Source of the DNA: DATMFV01 sp035555975
GTDB lineage: Bacteria; Verrucomicrobiota; Verrucomicrobiia; Chthoniobacterales; Chthoniobacteraceae
Direction of reading: 5' to 3'
Assembly: GCA_035555975.1 (NCBI GenBank)
Contig: DATMFV010000051.1
Span: forward strand, 62,001 to 126,000
Length of the DNA stretch: 64,000 bases
Shown here: positions 52,289-61,458 of the stretch, piece after piece
How positions within the stretch are numbered: the stretch's first letter is position 1
Layout of the letters: each line of letters starts with the position of its first letter
Translations under genes and position numbers: made by a program
Notes under the pieces: model-generated
What the model was told of the DNA's origin: nothing
Database searches by the model: none
What the model saw: only the letters and a program-made list of their open reading frames with translations

Positions 52289-53476
52289 TTACCCGGTCAG
52301 CATCGTTTCCCCCGCCTGGTATGGGAGCGGGATCAACAAGGCGCGGTGGACCGCCCTGCCTTCGATCTCGTCCAGAACGGCATGGAGGGAGGCGGCTCCG
52401 ATCGCGTCGAAGTCCATCTTCATGATGTCGAGCCGGCGACCGTCGTCCAGGGCGGAGATGCTGGAGAACCCGATGCATCCGAAGTCGCGGCCCACGCGCC
52501 ACCCCTTGGCGAGAGCCATTTCATACGCCTGCCGGGCGATGTTGAAGGAGACCCCGATCACTCCCTCGCTCTCAAAGTCATCGCACCACGACGGCGGGAA
52601 GTGGAAGGTTTCGCCATCCCAGACCGCTTCCACGAAACGGATCGGGATGTTGTGCGCCTCGGCGGCCAGTTGTGCTCCATCCACGCGAAAGACGGCGGTG
52701 CTGTGCGACGGGGTGGGCCGGATCACGGTCAACCGGCGACACCCGGCTTCGATGAACTGTCGCGCCGCCTGAAATCCTCCGGCAGTGTTGTTGAAATCGA
52801 CGCTGATGACATCCGCCCCCTCGCGGTCGCCGAACGCATTGACCACAGGAATGCCCGCAGCCAGGAACGGATCGGCAATTTCGTGAAAATGCCGGAAGGT
52901 TTTGGAGCGTTGCATGATCAGGAGACCTGAAAAGGAGTGGGTCGTCAGGTATTGGCGCACTTCCTCCTGCCGCTGTTCGGTGCCATTGTGGACGATGAGG
53001 GTCATTTCCACCTCGCGTTGCCGCCCGGCGTCGAGGCACCCCTGGATGCCGCGCAGGATCGGCAGCGGTTTCTGTTCGTCGAGTTGGGCCGGTCGGAGGG
53101 TGAATCCGACCACGGAGCCATAGTAAAGCAGCGCCACCGACGGCCGCTTCCGGCAGCCGGCGGTCGTCTCCAGCAGCCGTTGCTTGCTGGTGCGCCAGGT
53201 GCGGGGCGTCGGAATGGTTGACAAAGAGGCGTTCTCCAGATTGAGCATCGCCCGATGCCGCGCTCCGGGCGCGAGAAACGTGCCGCTGCGGGGCCGGGTC
53301 TGAAGCAGCCCTTCTTCGAGCAACCGGCGCTGGACGCGGTTGACGGTCGGCTTGGAGACATCGAAGCGTTCGCAGATTTCCCGGAGTGAAAGAAAGCGGC
53401 TTTCGTCGGCGTAATGGCCGCTGGAAAGCTCCACCAGCAAGGCGTTGTAGAGGCGTTCGGCAAGGAAAGGTTTCAT
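52289..53476 (-). CDS. GntR-type transcriptional regulator with LacI-like sensor domain (cassette E)
   Basis: This 395-aa protein has an N-terminal winged helix (SLREICERFDVSKPTVNRVQRRLLEEGLL, about residues 28-56) and a C-terminal LacI-like sensor (DVISVDFNNTAGGFQAARQFIEAGCRRLTVI). It is divergent from the pseudopilin gene of cassette E. A palindrome (53485-53502) lies nine bases in front of its start, and a second copy of the half-site (AACTGGGTA) is at 53597-53605. It probably controls the large E operon. Confidence 0.88.
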   Translation of the reverse strand: MKPFLAERLYNALLVELSSGHYADESRFLSLREICERFDVSKPTVNRVQRRLLEEGLLQTRPRSGTFLAPGARHRAMLNLENASLSTIPTPRTWRTSKQRLLETTAGCRKRPSVALLYYGSVVGFTLRPAQLDEQKPLPILRGIQGCLDAGRQREVEMTLIVHNGTEQRQEEVRQYLTTHSFSGLLIMQRSKTFRHFHEIADPFLAAGIPVVNAFGDREGADVISVDFNNTAGGFQAARQFIEAGCRRLTVIRPTPSHSTAVFRVDGAQLAAEAHNIPIRFVEAVWDGETFHFPPSWCDDFESEGVIGVSFNIARQAYEMALAKGWRVGRDFGCIGFSSISALDDGRRLDIMKMDFDAIGAASLHAVLDEIEGRAVHRALLIPLPYQAGETMLTG

Positions 53477-53484
53477 AAAAAAAC

Positions 53485-53502
53485 TACCCAGTTTTGTGGG
53501 TA
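53485..53502. promoter_or_regulatory. candidate GntR operator (cassette E)
   Basis: TACCCA (53485-53490) and TGGGTA (53497-53502) are perfect inverted repeats around GTTTTG. On the minus strand the right-hand half reads AACTGGGTA, which recurs on the plus strand at 53597-53605. Confidence 0.6.
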
Positions 53503-53596
53503 ATGCTGATATCTTAAAGTTGATTTTTATCTGCTCAATATCAATATAGAGACGTGACCCCCATTCGTAGCCAAATCAAGTGGTTTTTCAGTCATC

Positions 53597-53605
53597 AACT
53601 GGGTA
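53597..53605 (+). promoter_or_regulatory. second copy of cassette E half-site
   Basis: AACTGGGTA repeats the half-site of the palindrome at 53485-53502. It lies inside the longest open frame of the next gene, which is one reason to suspect that gene starts further downstream at 53665. Confidence 0.4.
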
Positions 53606-53664
53606 TTTTTTTGCTTCGGTGGCTCAGAGATTGGTTTCGACCTTGTTTTTCCCCTGCGAGGGTC

Positions 53665-54435
53665 GTGAGGGGGCCACGGCTGCGCACGGGGCGGAAGGAC
53701 CCCTCCGGGGGCTTTACCCTCGTGGAGGCGCTGGTCGCCCTCGCCGTGCTTCTGATCCTGGTCATCCTGACCGGCTATGGCGTGGCGCAGGTTCGCAAGG
53801 CGGGGCTGGGGATCAAAAACATGCAGAGCCACCGCACCATTGCCGCTGCGCTGCTCGCTTATGCGACCGAGCATGGGCGGCTGCCGTATGCCCGGGAGGA
53901 GAAAGCAGTCTCCTCCGCGCCGTTTGCCGGGCAGGAGGTGACCTACCCGCGCACCCTCACCGCGCTCGGCTATATCACCGACCCGAGCATCTTTTTCGGA
54001 CCGCAGGCCGGGCAATGGTACACGAGTTACTCAAAAGTCCTGCAACACCCGCAAACCGGCTCAACCATCCCGTGGTATTACACCAACTACGGTGTGAATC
54101 GCACCGGCGCGATGCCCAAGAACGAGAAGGGGTATCTCCCCGCGCGGCTCTCCGATATCGCCAGCGACGGCAACCTCTCCAAACTGATGCTTCTGCGCGA
54201 TTGCTACGACGCCTCGATGGACACCGCGACCAGCCGCCGTGGAGGAGGGGTCGTCTTCTTTGCGGGAACCACCGAAATGCCACCTCCTGAAAAGACCTAT
54301 CAGGGGAAGGTCTACGCGACCTTTGCCGATGGGCACACCGTTGCCTATCCCCGGGAAGCGTTGATCGAACTCCTGAAAAACAATCCCAATGGCGAGCCGC
54401 CGCTCTTCGGCCGCAAGTATATCGTCAAGCCGTGA
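53665..54435 (+). CDS. pseudopilin with variant Y-X9-DG C-terminus (cassette E)
   Basis: From the GTG at 53665 this 256-aa protein has a short basic leader and GGFTLVEALVALAVLLILVILTG, a perfect prepilin motif. A GTG at 53554 is in frame, but it would give a leader of more than 50 residues, unlike its paralogues, and would place an operator-like site inside the gene. GAGG lies just before the 53665 start. Near the C-terminus YQGKVYATFADG replaces the family His by Tyr at the H-X9-DG position. It is the first gene of the E operon. Confidence 0.85.
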   Translation: MRGPRLRTGRKDPSGGFTLVEALVALAVLLILVILTGYGVAQVRKAGLGIKNMQSHRTIAAALLAYATEHGRLPYAREEKAVSSAPFAGQEVTYPRTLTALGYITDPSIFFGPQAGQWYTSYSKVLQHPQTGSTIPWYYTNYGVNRTGAMPKNEKGYLPARLSDIASDGNLSKLMLLRDCYDASMDTATSRRGGGVVFFAGTTEMPPPEKTYQGKVYATFADGHTVAYPREALIELLKNNPNGEPPLFGRKYIVKP

Positions 54436-54464
54436 AGCCCGTAGCCACCATCCCGCCCTTACCC

Positions 54465-57400
54465 ATGAAAAAACCGAACATGATTTTCTCCAACCTCTCC
54501 CTCCGAACCGGCCGCCGGGTGTTCCTTGGCTGGGCTTTGTGCCTGGTCGTGGCGTTCGCTCAAGGAGTGGGTGCCGCCACGATGATCGAGGAAGCGTTTT
54601 CCACCCCCCATGACGGGCGGCCTGACGATTGGGAATTTATTTCCAGCAGGGCTTCAGCTACCGCAATCATCTCCCAGGTTGCGACCGATGACTGGCGTCT
54701 TGAAATGAGAAGGGTGACCCAAACGGCTCGCAATCACATTTTCTATACCGGAACGGAAGGTTCCATCGTCGACGGAGTGATCGCCGACTTTGAAGCCAGT
54801 GCCACCATCCGCTATCCCAACAGATTGCAGGACCCGGCGGGGCTGTTCAGGGGAACGGTAAGCAATAATGGATATCTCACCGGCTATTATGCCTATACCT
54901 CTTCGAGCATCCTTTATATCAGTAAGGATGATGGAACCGGCACCAGCGATGGCGTGGAACTCGGTCATATCAGTCTGCTTGAAGATCTTACGGCCAATAC
55001 GGACTATCTTTACAAATTTTCCATCTCCGGCAATGAGTTGACGGCCTCCGTGTGGAGGCGCGATGAGGAGAATGCTTTTACCGTGTCTCTGGGTGAGCTT
55101 ACGGTGACTGATACCGCGCCCGACTATTATCAGAGCGGTTATTTCGGCCTGCGTAACAGGCCGGGTGCTGACGACAGGGGCATTTATTTCAGTGATGTGA
55201 CCCTCACCGTCATCCCCGAGCCGGGGCAGATGGCGCTTGTTGTCGTCGGGTTGGGTTGTCTGGTTCTTTTCGGAAGAAGCCGCGCTCAAAAAAAAACGGC
55301 TGCCGTCCTGCTGACCGCGGCGGCCATCGCCGTTTCAGGCCTCACCGCGCGGGCTGATGCCGGCGAAACGGAAAAAGAGGCCCCGGCTTCCAAAAACAAC
55401 CCCGATGCACCGACCAGCGCCACCGCCAAAGAGAAGCCCGCCCTGCTGCGGAACCTGGAAGGATGGGAGAACCGCACGCCGGAGGAGATCCGCGCCCGGG
55501 CTCGCCTGTTGCTGGAGCGTCGTGAAAAACGCAAGGACAAGAAAAGCCATCGTGCGGGCCTGATCGAAACGGCCGGGGAAGGGCTGGAGCTTTCCAAATT
55601 GGAAGAGGGGGAACAACGCGAAGCGTGGCGCGGGGTGGCTCACGGCATCCTTGATGTGCTGCTTGAAGATATGGAAGAGCATCCCGAGCGCCTCATCACC
55701 ACGGAAGGAGGCCGCGACCCGATCAACTTCCGCCTCCGGGAGGCGACTCTGGAGTATGCCTTGCGGTACGCCGCCACCGGCAGCCGTCAGGATGCGGACA
55801 CGGCGCGCGCCCTCTTGTTGCGCTATGCCGAAGTGACGGCAGACTGGCCGCTGGGAAAGCGCCCCAGCGGTTTTGACGATGGAAGAGGCAAGGCAATCCA
55901 GTGGGTTTCCCAGGAGGATCGCAGCGTTTACCAGAAAGGAAACTCCACCGGGGTCTGGGGACGCTGGAACCCCCTCGAACTGCGTGCCGCCTATCCGCTG
56001 CTTCAGGCGTATGAGTTGATCCTTCCACGGCTCAGTGCGGAAGACCGCGACACGATTGACAAAGGGGTCTTCGCCCCGCTGGTGGAGATCATTGAGCGAT
56101 GGCCTCAAAACTATTCCAACACGGTGATCTACCAGATTCAGGGTCTCATCCGGTTTGGCCTTGTTCTGAAGGAGCCTTTATATATTCACAAAGCCGTGAC
56201 CCTCGCCCGCGACCTGCTCTACATCGGCTTTTATCCGGACGGCTTCTGGCGCGAAGTCTCTCCTTCCTATCACCGGCAGGTCGCCATGCGGCTGATCGAA
56301 GCGTTGCCACGGCAACTGGAAGGGTATAGCGATCCCGAAGGCTATACCAGCCCCGACGGCGAACGGCTGGAGGACCTGCAATTTGGTCGGCGGTACGCCA
56401 TGCATCTTGAGCGGATGCAGACGGCGCTGGACAAGCTGACCCTCCCCGATGGCTTCATCGCCGCGGTCAACGATTCCGATCCCGACAAATACTCCGGCCC
56501 ACGGCGGACTTCCACCCGGCCCGAACTGCTCGGCACCTCGGGTTTTGCCATTCTTGGCTCCGGAGAAGGAAAAGAGCAGGAACAACTGATCCTCAACTTC
56601 GCGAACACCAGCGCCCACAGCCACCTTGATGTGAATGCGTTTCACTGGTTTGGCTTCGGAAACCGGCTGTTTGATGAAACCCGCTACCGTCCGCTCCCCG
56701 GGAGCGGATCGAGCCGGTCGTGGTCGTGGAGCACGGCGGCGCACAACACGGTGGTGGTCGACCAGCGCAACCAGCATAACGCGCAGGAGGGGCACCGTTC
56801 CTTCGGCCCGGACGATGCCATCCGCGGCAAGCGCGACTGGCCGAAACGGGGTGTTGACTCGGGCACCAATCACGGGGGCGACCTGATGCTCTTTGGCGAA
56901 AGCGGGCAGGTGCAGGTCGTGGAAGTGGAGGGGAAGAAAGCCTATGCGCCGCTGACCAGCCTCTACCGTCGCACGCTGGCGAAAGTCGCCCTGGGGGGAG
57001 GGAATGCCTATCTGGTCGATATTTTCCGCGTCAAGGGAGGGGGGGTGCATGACTATATGCTTCACGGTCCCCTGGCGCACCCTTATGGCGTCGCGTTTTC
57101 CTTCCCGCTCCGGGCCGGTGACGAGGAAGCGGGGCCGTTTGTCAGCGAAGAAGGGCGCAAACCGGAGATGAACGCTCGCGGCGGAGAGCGCTACATCAAG
57201 ATCCGCGAGGTCGGGGAACCCGCCGGCCCGTGGACGCTCGATTTTTCCGGGAAGAAGATCGCAAAAAGTCGCACGACCTTTGTCTCGCCGGCCCACCCCC
57301 GGGTCCTTTCAGGGGAAGCCCCCGCGATCAACCGGATGGGAACCGCCCCTTTCATCGCGGTGCGCAACGAAGGCGGCGACAGCCTTTTTGTGGCGGTACA

Positions 57401-58031
57401 CGAAATCTTTCGCGACCGGCCGCAGGTCCGCTCCGTGCGCCTGCTCTCTCCGGCAGGGGCGGCTGAAAGCGGGGTGGCGGTCGGCATTGAACTGGGCGAC
57501 CGGATGGATGTCGTCCTTTCCGGACTGGATGCCAGGGCGGAAGTCTCCGCCGGGGCTCCTGCGTTGAAGATGCGGGGAAGGCTAGGCTATATGCGGCTGG
57601 TGCGGGGAGAGCCGAAGGAGGCGGTTCTCTGGGACGGTACGCTGCTGGCGGCGGGAGAGGCGACACTGGTCCAATCGGCATCTCCCGCGATGGAGGGGCG
57701 TGTCGTGAAAACCTTGAGAAAGGAGGAGGGAGCCGAAGCGGATGCGCTGGTCGTCGACGCGCCGGCTCCCGGGGAGGGGGTGGCGGCGGGGAGCGCCGTT
57801 CATGTCGATCTGGGAGGTGAACTCGTCTGGTCTTACCGGACCCAAGAGATCGCGCCGCAGCGGGAAGCGACCTCCATCGCCATCGAACACGAGCCGGGCT
57901 TCACCGTCACGCCCGAAGGGCTCACCCAACAGCTCTTTCACCCGGGCTGGGGAATGCGCCAACCGGCGACTTTCCGCATTCCATTCTGTTTTCAATGGTC
58001 GGCTTCCGACGCCACCGGTTCCGGGAAATGA
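54465..58031 (+). CDS. fusion of a PEP-CTERM protein with a heparinase II/III-like lyase (cassette E)
   Basis: The 1188-aa frame first encodes a complete PEP-CTERM protein: signal peptide about residues 18-36, beta-sandwich body, and IPEPGQ near residue 250 with a hydrophobic helix and GRSRAQ. A run of nine A (55288-55296) follows, then KKTAAVLLTAAAIAVSGLTARADA, which looks like a second signal peptide. From about residue 330 it is a heparinase II/III-type enzyme: a helical toroid (FYPDGFWREVSPSYHRQ) and then a beta-sandwich with AHSHLDVNAFHWFG near residue 720. One base more or less in the A run would end the first protein early, so the junction may be a slippage site, a real fusion or a sequencing error. 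Confidence 0.8.
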   Translation: MKKPNMIFSNLSLRTGRRVFLGWALCLVVAFAQGVGAATMIEEAFSTPHDGRPDDWEFISSRASATAIISQVATDDWRLEMRRVTQTARNHIFYTGTEGSIVDGVIADFEASATIRYPNRLQDPAGLFRGTVSNNGYLTGYYAYTSSSILYISKDDGTGTSDGVELGHISLLEDLTANTDYLYKFSISGNELTASVWRRDEENAFTVSLGELTVTDTAPDYYQSGYFGLRNRPGADDRGIYFSDVTLTVIPEPGQMALVVVGLGCLVLFGRSRAQKKTAAVLLTAAAIAVSGLTARADAGETEKEAPASKNNPDAPTSATAKEKPALLRNLEGWENRTPEEIRARARLLLERREKRKDKKSHRAGLIETAGEGLELSKLEEGEQREAWRGVAHGILDVLLEDMEEHPERLITTEGGRDPINFRLREATLEYALRYAATGSRQDADTARALLLRYAEVTADWPLGKRPSGFDDGRGKAIQWVSQEDRSVYQKGNSTGVWGRWNPLELRAAYPLLQAYELILPRLSAEDRDTIDKGVFAPLVEIIERWPQNYSNTVIYQIQGLIRFGLVLKEPLYIHKAVTLARDLLYIGFYPDGFWREVSPSYHRQVAMRLIEALPRQLEGYSDPEGYTSPDGERLEDLQFGRRYAMHLERMQTALDKLTLPDGFIAAVNDSDPDKYSGPRRTSTRPELLGTSGFAILGSGEGKEQEQLILNFANTSAHSHLDVNAFHWFGFGNRLFDETRYRPLPGSGSSRSWSWSTAAHNTVVVDQRNQHNAQEGHRSFGPDDAIRGKRDWPKRGVDSGTNHGGDLMLFGESGQVQVVEVEGKKAYAPLTSLYRRTLAKVALGGGNAYLVDIFRVKGGGVHDYMLHGPLAHPYGVAFSFPLRAGDEEAGPFVSEEGRKPEMNARGGERYIKIREVGEPAGPWTLDFSGKKIAKSRTTFVSPAHPRVLSGEAPAINRMGTAPFIAVRNEGGDSLFVAVHEIFRDRPQVRSVRLLSPAGAAESGVAVGIELGDRMDVVLSGLDARAEVSAGAPALKMRGRLGYMRLVRGEPKEAVLWDGTLLAAGEATLVQSASPAMEGRVVKTLRKEEGAEADALVVDAPAPGEGVAAGSAVHVDLGGELVWSYRTQEIAPQREATSIAIEHEPGFTVTPEGLTQQLFHPGWGMRQPATFRIPFCFQWSASDATGSGK

Positions 58032-60550
58032 TGCTCCTTGGCGAATGGCTGTACGCGGGTCCGTTTGTTGAGGACGCCACCGCAGATTATCGGGACAACT
58101 ACTCGGTTTGCCTTGAAAACCACCTTGCCGCATGGGAAAGGGTGATCGCCCATGCCGATGCACTGGTTCCGGAGGAAGGGGCCCCTCTGGAGGTCGAAGG
58201 GCAGGAGGTCTCATGGCAGTACAAGCGGCTCAAGCCCGGGGAAACGAAAATGGCCTGGGTGTATTACTGCGCCCAGCATGCGCAGATGGTTTCCACCCAT
58301 GCCTTTACCCGGTTGGTGGTGGAGCAGGCCGGAACATACCGCTGCCTTCTTTTACTCAAAGGCGGCGCGCAGCTCAGGGTGAATGGCGAAGTCGTCTTTG
58401 AGAGCAGGGATTTTGTCAAAAACGAAGAGTGTTCACTGGATGTCGGGTTGAACAAGGGGGTGAACGAGATCCTTCTCGTGATGGCAAATGTCGCGGTGAA
58501 CTTTTGTGAGAATGCGTTTGTTTTCAAGGTTTCCGGCTTGAAAGCGGAGGTGATGCTCCCTTTGCTGATGGAGCGGGAAGAGAGAATGAAGCTTCAGGAT
58601 GAGTTTGACCGGTTTGAGCTGGCACATTCCCTTGTCAGCCATGGAGAAAAGGTCTCCGTGGAATGGAGAAGGCCGGTGGAAAGCCGGGGCGAGTTCATCG
58701 TAACCCTGTGGCATCACGTTCGCAGAACGAGGGCGCGGGAGATTTCAAGTAGAGCGCTTCCCCTTGCCGGTCCCCTTCGGAAGTTGACTCTGCTTGAGGC
58801 TTCCGGACTCCCCTGGGGAGGGGATTACGAGGTTGCCATCGATTACAAGTTGAAGAATGGCTGCATTGTATCGGGCTGCCGGTTGGGTTTCTTTTATCTT
58901 CGCCCTCTGGAAAACCGGTCGGACGCAGACATAGCCAGCCACCCTGTGGGCCGCTTTCTTTCCGGTGTGGCCGCCTTGCCGCTGGAGGAAATCCCCTTCT
59001 GGCCGGTTCCGGTTTATCGGGAACTGGCCCGCCTGGAGTTGGGCATGACCCCCGACCTTGGTGTCATTCAAAGAACGATCTCTTTCATTGAGGAACGTTA
59101 TGACTGCGCCGATTTTGCGCTGCATGGCATTCTTCGGATCTACATCAAACACAGGCAACATCTCCCTGAAGCCATGGTGGCCGACATGGAGCGATGCATG
59201 ACCGGTTTCAAGTACCGGGACGAAGACCCGGGAAGGTCGATGATGTATACCCGTTCGGAGAACCACAGAATTCTCTTCTTCAGTCTGGAGCATCTCGTGG
59301 GAAAGCTTTTTCCCGAGGTTCGTTTTGCCGCCAGCAACGGGTATGGAAAAGTCCATGCAAGGGAAGGGGAACAAAAGGCCCTGCGCTGGATCAAGGAAAA
59401 GGGAAGCTACGGGTTCCAGGAATGGCATTCCAATTGCTATTACGAAGAAGATGTTCTGGCATTGCTCAGCCTGTATGATTTTGCCGACGGGGAGTCTCCT
59501 CTGCGTGATCTGTCCGGAAATCTTCTGGAACTGATCTGCGCCATTTTTGCAACGCATAGCTACCAGGGCATTTTTGCCACCACCCACGGAAGGAGTTACG
59601 AGCCGGGGGTGCTCCATCCGGAATTGGAGAAGGTGCGCAGTCTCCTGCACCTGCTTTTCGGGGTCCCGGAGCGGCTTTATCACCCCCTCTCCATGGGAGC
59701 GACGGCATTATGCTCAAGTTCTTATCGACCGGACCCCGGCTGGGGGAAGATCGCCACCTCGAGCGAACCGCTTCTGAGCAGGAGCAGGATGGGCCTCTTT
59801 CCGACGGTTGAGAGCGGCGGTGTCAACTGCTCGACCTACCGGACGGCGCATTATCTGGTTTCGGGGCTGGTCGAGTCGATGGCAGGGCGTCCTTTTTACC
59901 AGGCTCAGGCAGGCAGAATCCTGCTGAGCGGCGAGGTGCCGGTTTTTGTCACCGCATTTGAAAGCCGAACGCCCGGGGCGCTCCCTTCCTATTGGGGCGG
60001 CCAGTACCGGATGCCAAGGACCGTCACCCACCGCAATGTGTTGATTTACATCTACCATCTGGATTCCCCTCACGGGGCGACGCACTGTTATTTTCCGATC
60101 CGGGATTTTGATCAGGTGGAAAGAAAGGGAGCCTGGCTGTTTGGCAGGAAAAAGGATGCCTACATCGCCCTGCATTCCACCGAGCCTTATTCCGTAATGA
60201 CCGAAGGGCCTTATCGGGACAGGGAGCTGCTTTGCGATCACAGGGGTAATATCTGGATTCTTGAAGCCGGGAGCAGCGGGGAGTGGGGAGACTTTGAGTC
60301 GTTCATGGAAACCTTTGAGGACTCCCGCGTGGTGAAAAACGGCTTGTCGGCAACCTACGATTCCCCCTCCAGCGGAAAGTTTGAGGTCGGCTGGAGCCAG
60401 GCCGCCAAAGTGAACGGACGCTCTCTTGTGGAAGGCGGTTTTCCGCTCATCGGGAATCAGTACGCCTACGGGGTTTACGGGGAAGGTGTGATCAAGGTGA
60501 TGCCGGATCAGGTGGAGCGCACCCTCGACTTCGTTGAAGGTCGCCCATGA
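58028..60550 (+). CDS. heparinase-like toroid protein without signal peptide (cassette E)
   Basis: This 840-aa protein starts at an ATG that overlaps the previous stop (ATGA). It begins MMLLGEWLYAGPF, with no export signal. Residues of about 60-250 are beta-rich. A helical region of about 330-560 (WPVPVYRELARLELG; EWHSNCYYEEDVLALLSLYDFADG) and a C-terminal beta-sandwich (THRNVLIYIYHLDSPHG) resemble polysaccharide lyases of the (alpha/alpha)-toroid class. It may act in the cytoplasm on oligosaccharides released by the preceding secreted enzyme. The 3' end overlaps the convergent PEP-CTERM gene by 43 bases. Confidence 0.7.
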   Translation: MMLLGEWLYAGPFVEDATADYRDNYSVCLENHLAAWERVIAHADALVPEEGAPLEVEGQEVSWQYKRLKPGETKMAWVYYCAQHAQMVSTHAFTRLVVEQAGTYRCLLLLKGGAQLRVNGEVVFESRDFVKNEECSLDVGLNKGVNEILLVMANVAVNFCENAFVFKVSGLKAEVMLPLLMEREERMKLQDEFDRFELAHSLVSHGEKVSVEWRRPVESRGEFIVTLWHHVRRTRAREISSRALPLAGPLRKLTLLEASGLPWGGDYEVAIDYKLKNGCIVSGCRLGFFYLRPLENRSDADIASHPVGRFLSGVAALPLEEIPFWPVPVYRELARLELGMTPDLGVIQRTISFIEERYDCADFALHGILRIYIKHRQHLPEAMVADMERCMTGFKYRDEDPGRSMMYTRSENHRILFFSLEHLVGKLFPEVRFAASNGYGKVHAREGEQKALRWIKEKGSYGFQEWHSNCYYEEDVLALLSLYDFADGESPLRDLSGNLLELICAIFATHSYQGIFATTHGRSYEPGVLHPELEKVRSLLHLLFGVPERLYHPLSMGATALCSSSYRPDPGWGKIATSSEPLLSRSRMGLFPTVESGGVNCSTYRTAHYLVSGLVESMAGRPFYQAQAGRILLSGEVPVFVTAFESRTPGALPSYWGGQYRMPRTVTHRNVLIYIYHLDSPHGATHCYFPIRDFDQVERKGAWLFGRKKDAYIALHSTEPYSVMTEGPYRDRELLCDHRGNIWILEAGSSGEWGDFESFMETFEDSRVVKNGLSATYDSPSSGKFEVGWSQAAKVNGRSLVEGGFPLIGNQYAYGVYGEGVIKVMPDQVERTLDFVEGRP

Positions 60551-61458
60551 ACGGCGCTCGGCCTCCCTTTTCTGATCCGCGGCGCCTCTGACGAGCTTCT
60601 GCGCCAGCGACCCAAAAAGAGAAAGGCGCAGCCGCTGCCGAGGATGAAAGCCAGCGTCGAGGGTTCGGGAATCGGAGCCACCGTAGCATTGAGCCGCATG
60701 GCCTCCACGCCGGAGTTGATGCTGCCGCCGACCGTCGACTCGAAGAGCGCAAAATAACCAAACCCCTGAATGTCGGTAAAGCTTTCTCCCGTGGTATTGA
60801 AGGTGGCGGGCAGATCGCCAAGGCGCTGGTTGTCGCCTCCGGTCGGGGACCACGCTCCCCACTGGCTTTCCAGAAGAAGGTTGCCCGCCAGGGAATGAAC
60901 CTCCCCGAGGGTGGTATAGGAGACCTGGCTGACATACCATTGGTCTCCGTTCCGGATGGCCCAGTGAAAACCGGTGACCCCGGTGTTTAACGTCAGCGAC
61001 ATCTCCAGCGAACTGCCTGAATCGAGCGCAACGGCCAGGGTGTTATCGGCGCCGTCCAGAAAATCATGCTTCTGGAAAGCTACAAACGCCGCTCCGGAAA
61101 GGGTGATCCCCGACATCGGGGCCCGCTGGACGCGAAGGTAATCGCCGGTGCCGTTGTTCTGGACGACGACATTGCTGTAATTGACCGAAGAGCCGCTGGA
61201 GAGGCTGAGATAAAAACCGCCGTAAAAAGGACCGCTTTTGCCGGCGGGTGGTAGATAGTCTGCGGCGGGGGTCACCGGGGAAGAGGGACTGTAGATCCAG
61301 ACCCGCGTCTCGTCGTGGTGTTGTGCCGCGGGAAGGGTCCACGCGGAGTGGTTGCTGCTGTAGTTGCCCTGCCAGTCCACGATGTTTGCCGCCTGAAGCG
61401 TGGAGCAGGCCGACACGAGGGCTGCGATGATGTTGAATCCGCAAGTAAGTTTAGCCAT
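60508..61458 (-). CDS. PEP-CTERM protein with extended tail (cassette E)
   Basis: This 316-aa protein has a signal peptide (CGFNIIAALVSACSTLQA), a beta-rich body (FYGGFYLSLSSGSSVNYSN), and then IPEPSTLAFILGSGCAFLFL with GRWRR. Normally the chain stops a few residues after the Arg patch; here about 30 more basic residues (SSSEAPRIRKGRPSAV and on) follow, read across the 3' end of the convergent heparinase-like gene. The tail probably results from loss of a stop codon; whether exosortase still processes it is unclear. Confidence 0.82.
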   Translation of the reverse strand: MAKLTCGFNIIAALVSACSTLQAANIVDWQGNYSSNHSAWTLPAAQHHDETRVWIYSPSSPVTPAADYLPPAGKSGPFYGGFYLSLSSGSSVNYSNVVVQNNGTGDYLRVQRAPMSGITLSGAAFVAFQKHDFLDGADNTLAVALDSGSSLEMSLTLNTGVTGFHWAIRNGDQWYVSQVSYTTLGEVHSLAGNLLLESQWGAWSPTGGDNQRLGDLPATFNTTGESFTDIQGFGYFALFESTVGGSINSGVEAMRLNATVAPIPEPSTLAFILGSGCAFLFLGRWRRSSSEAPRIRKGRPSAVHGRPSTKSRVRST

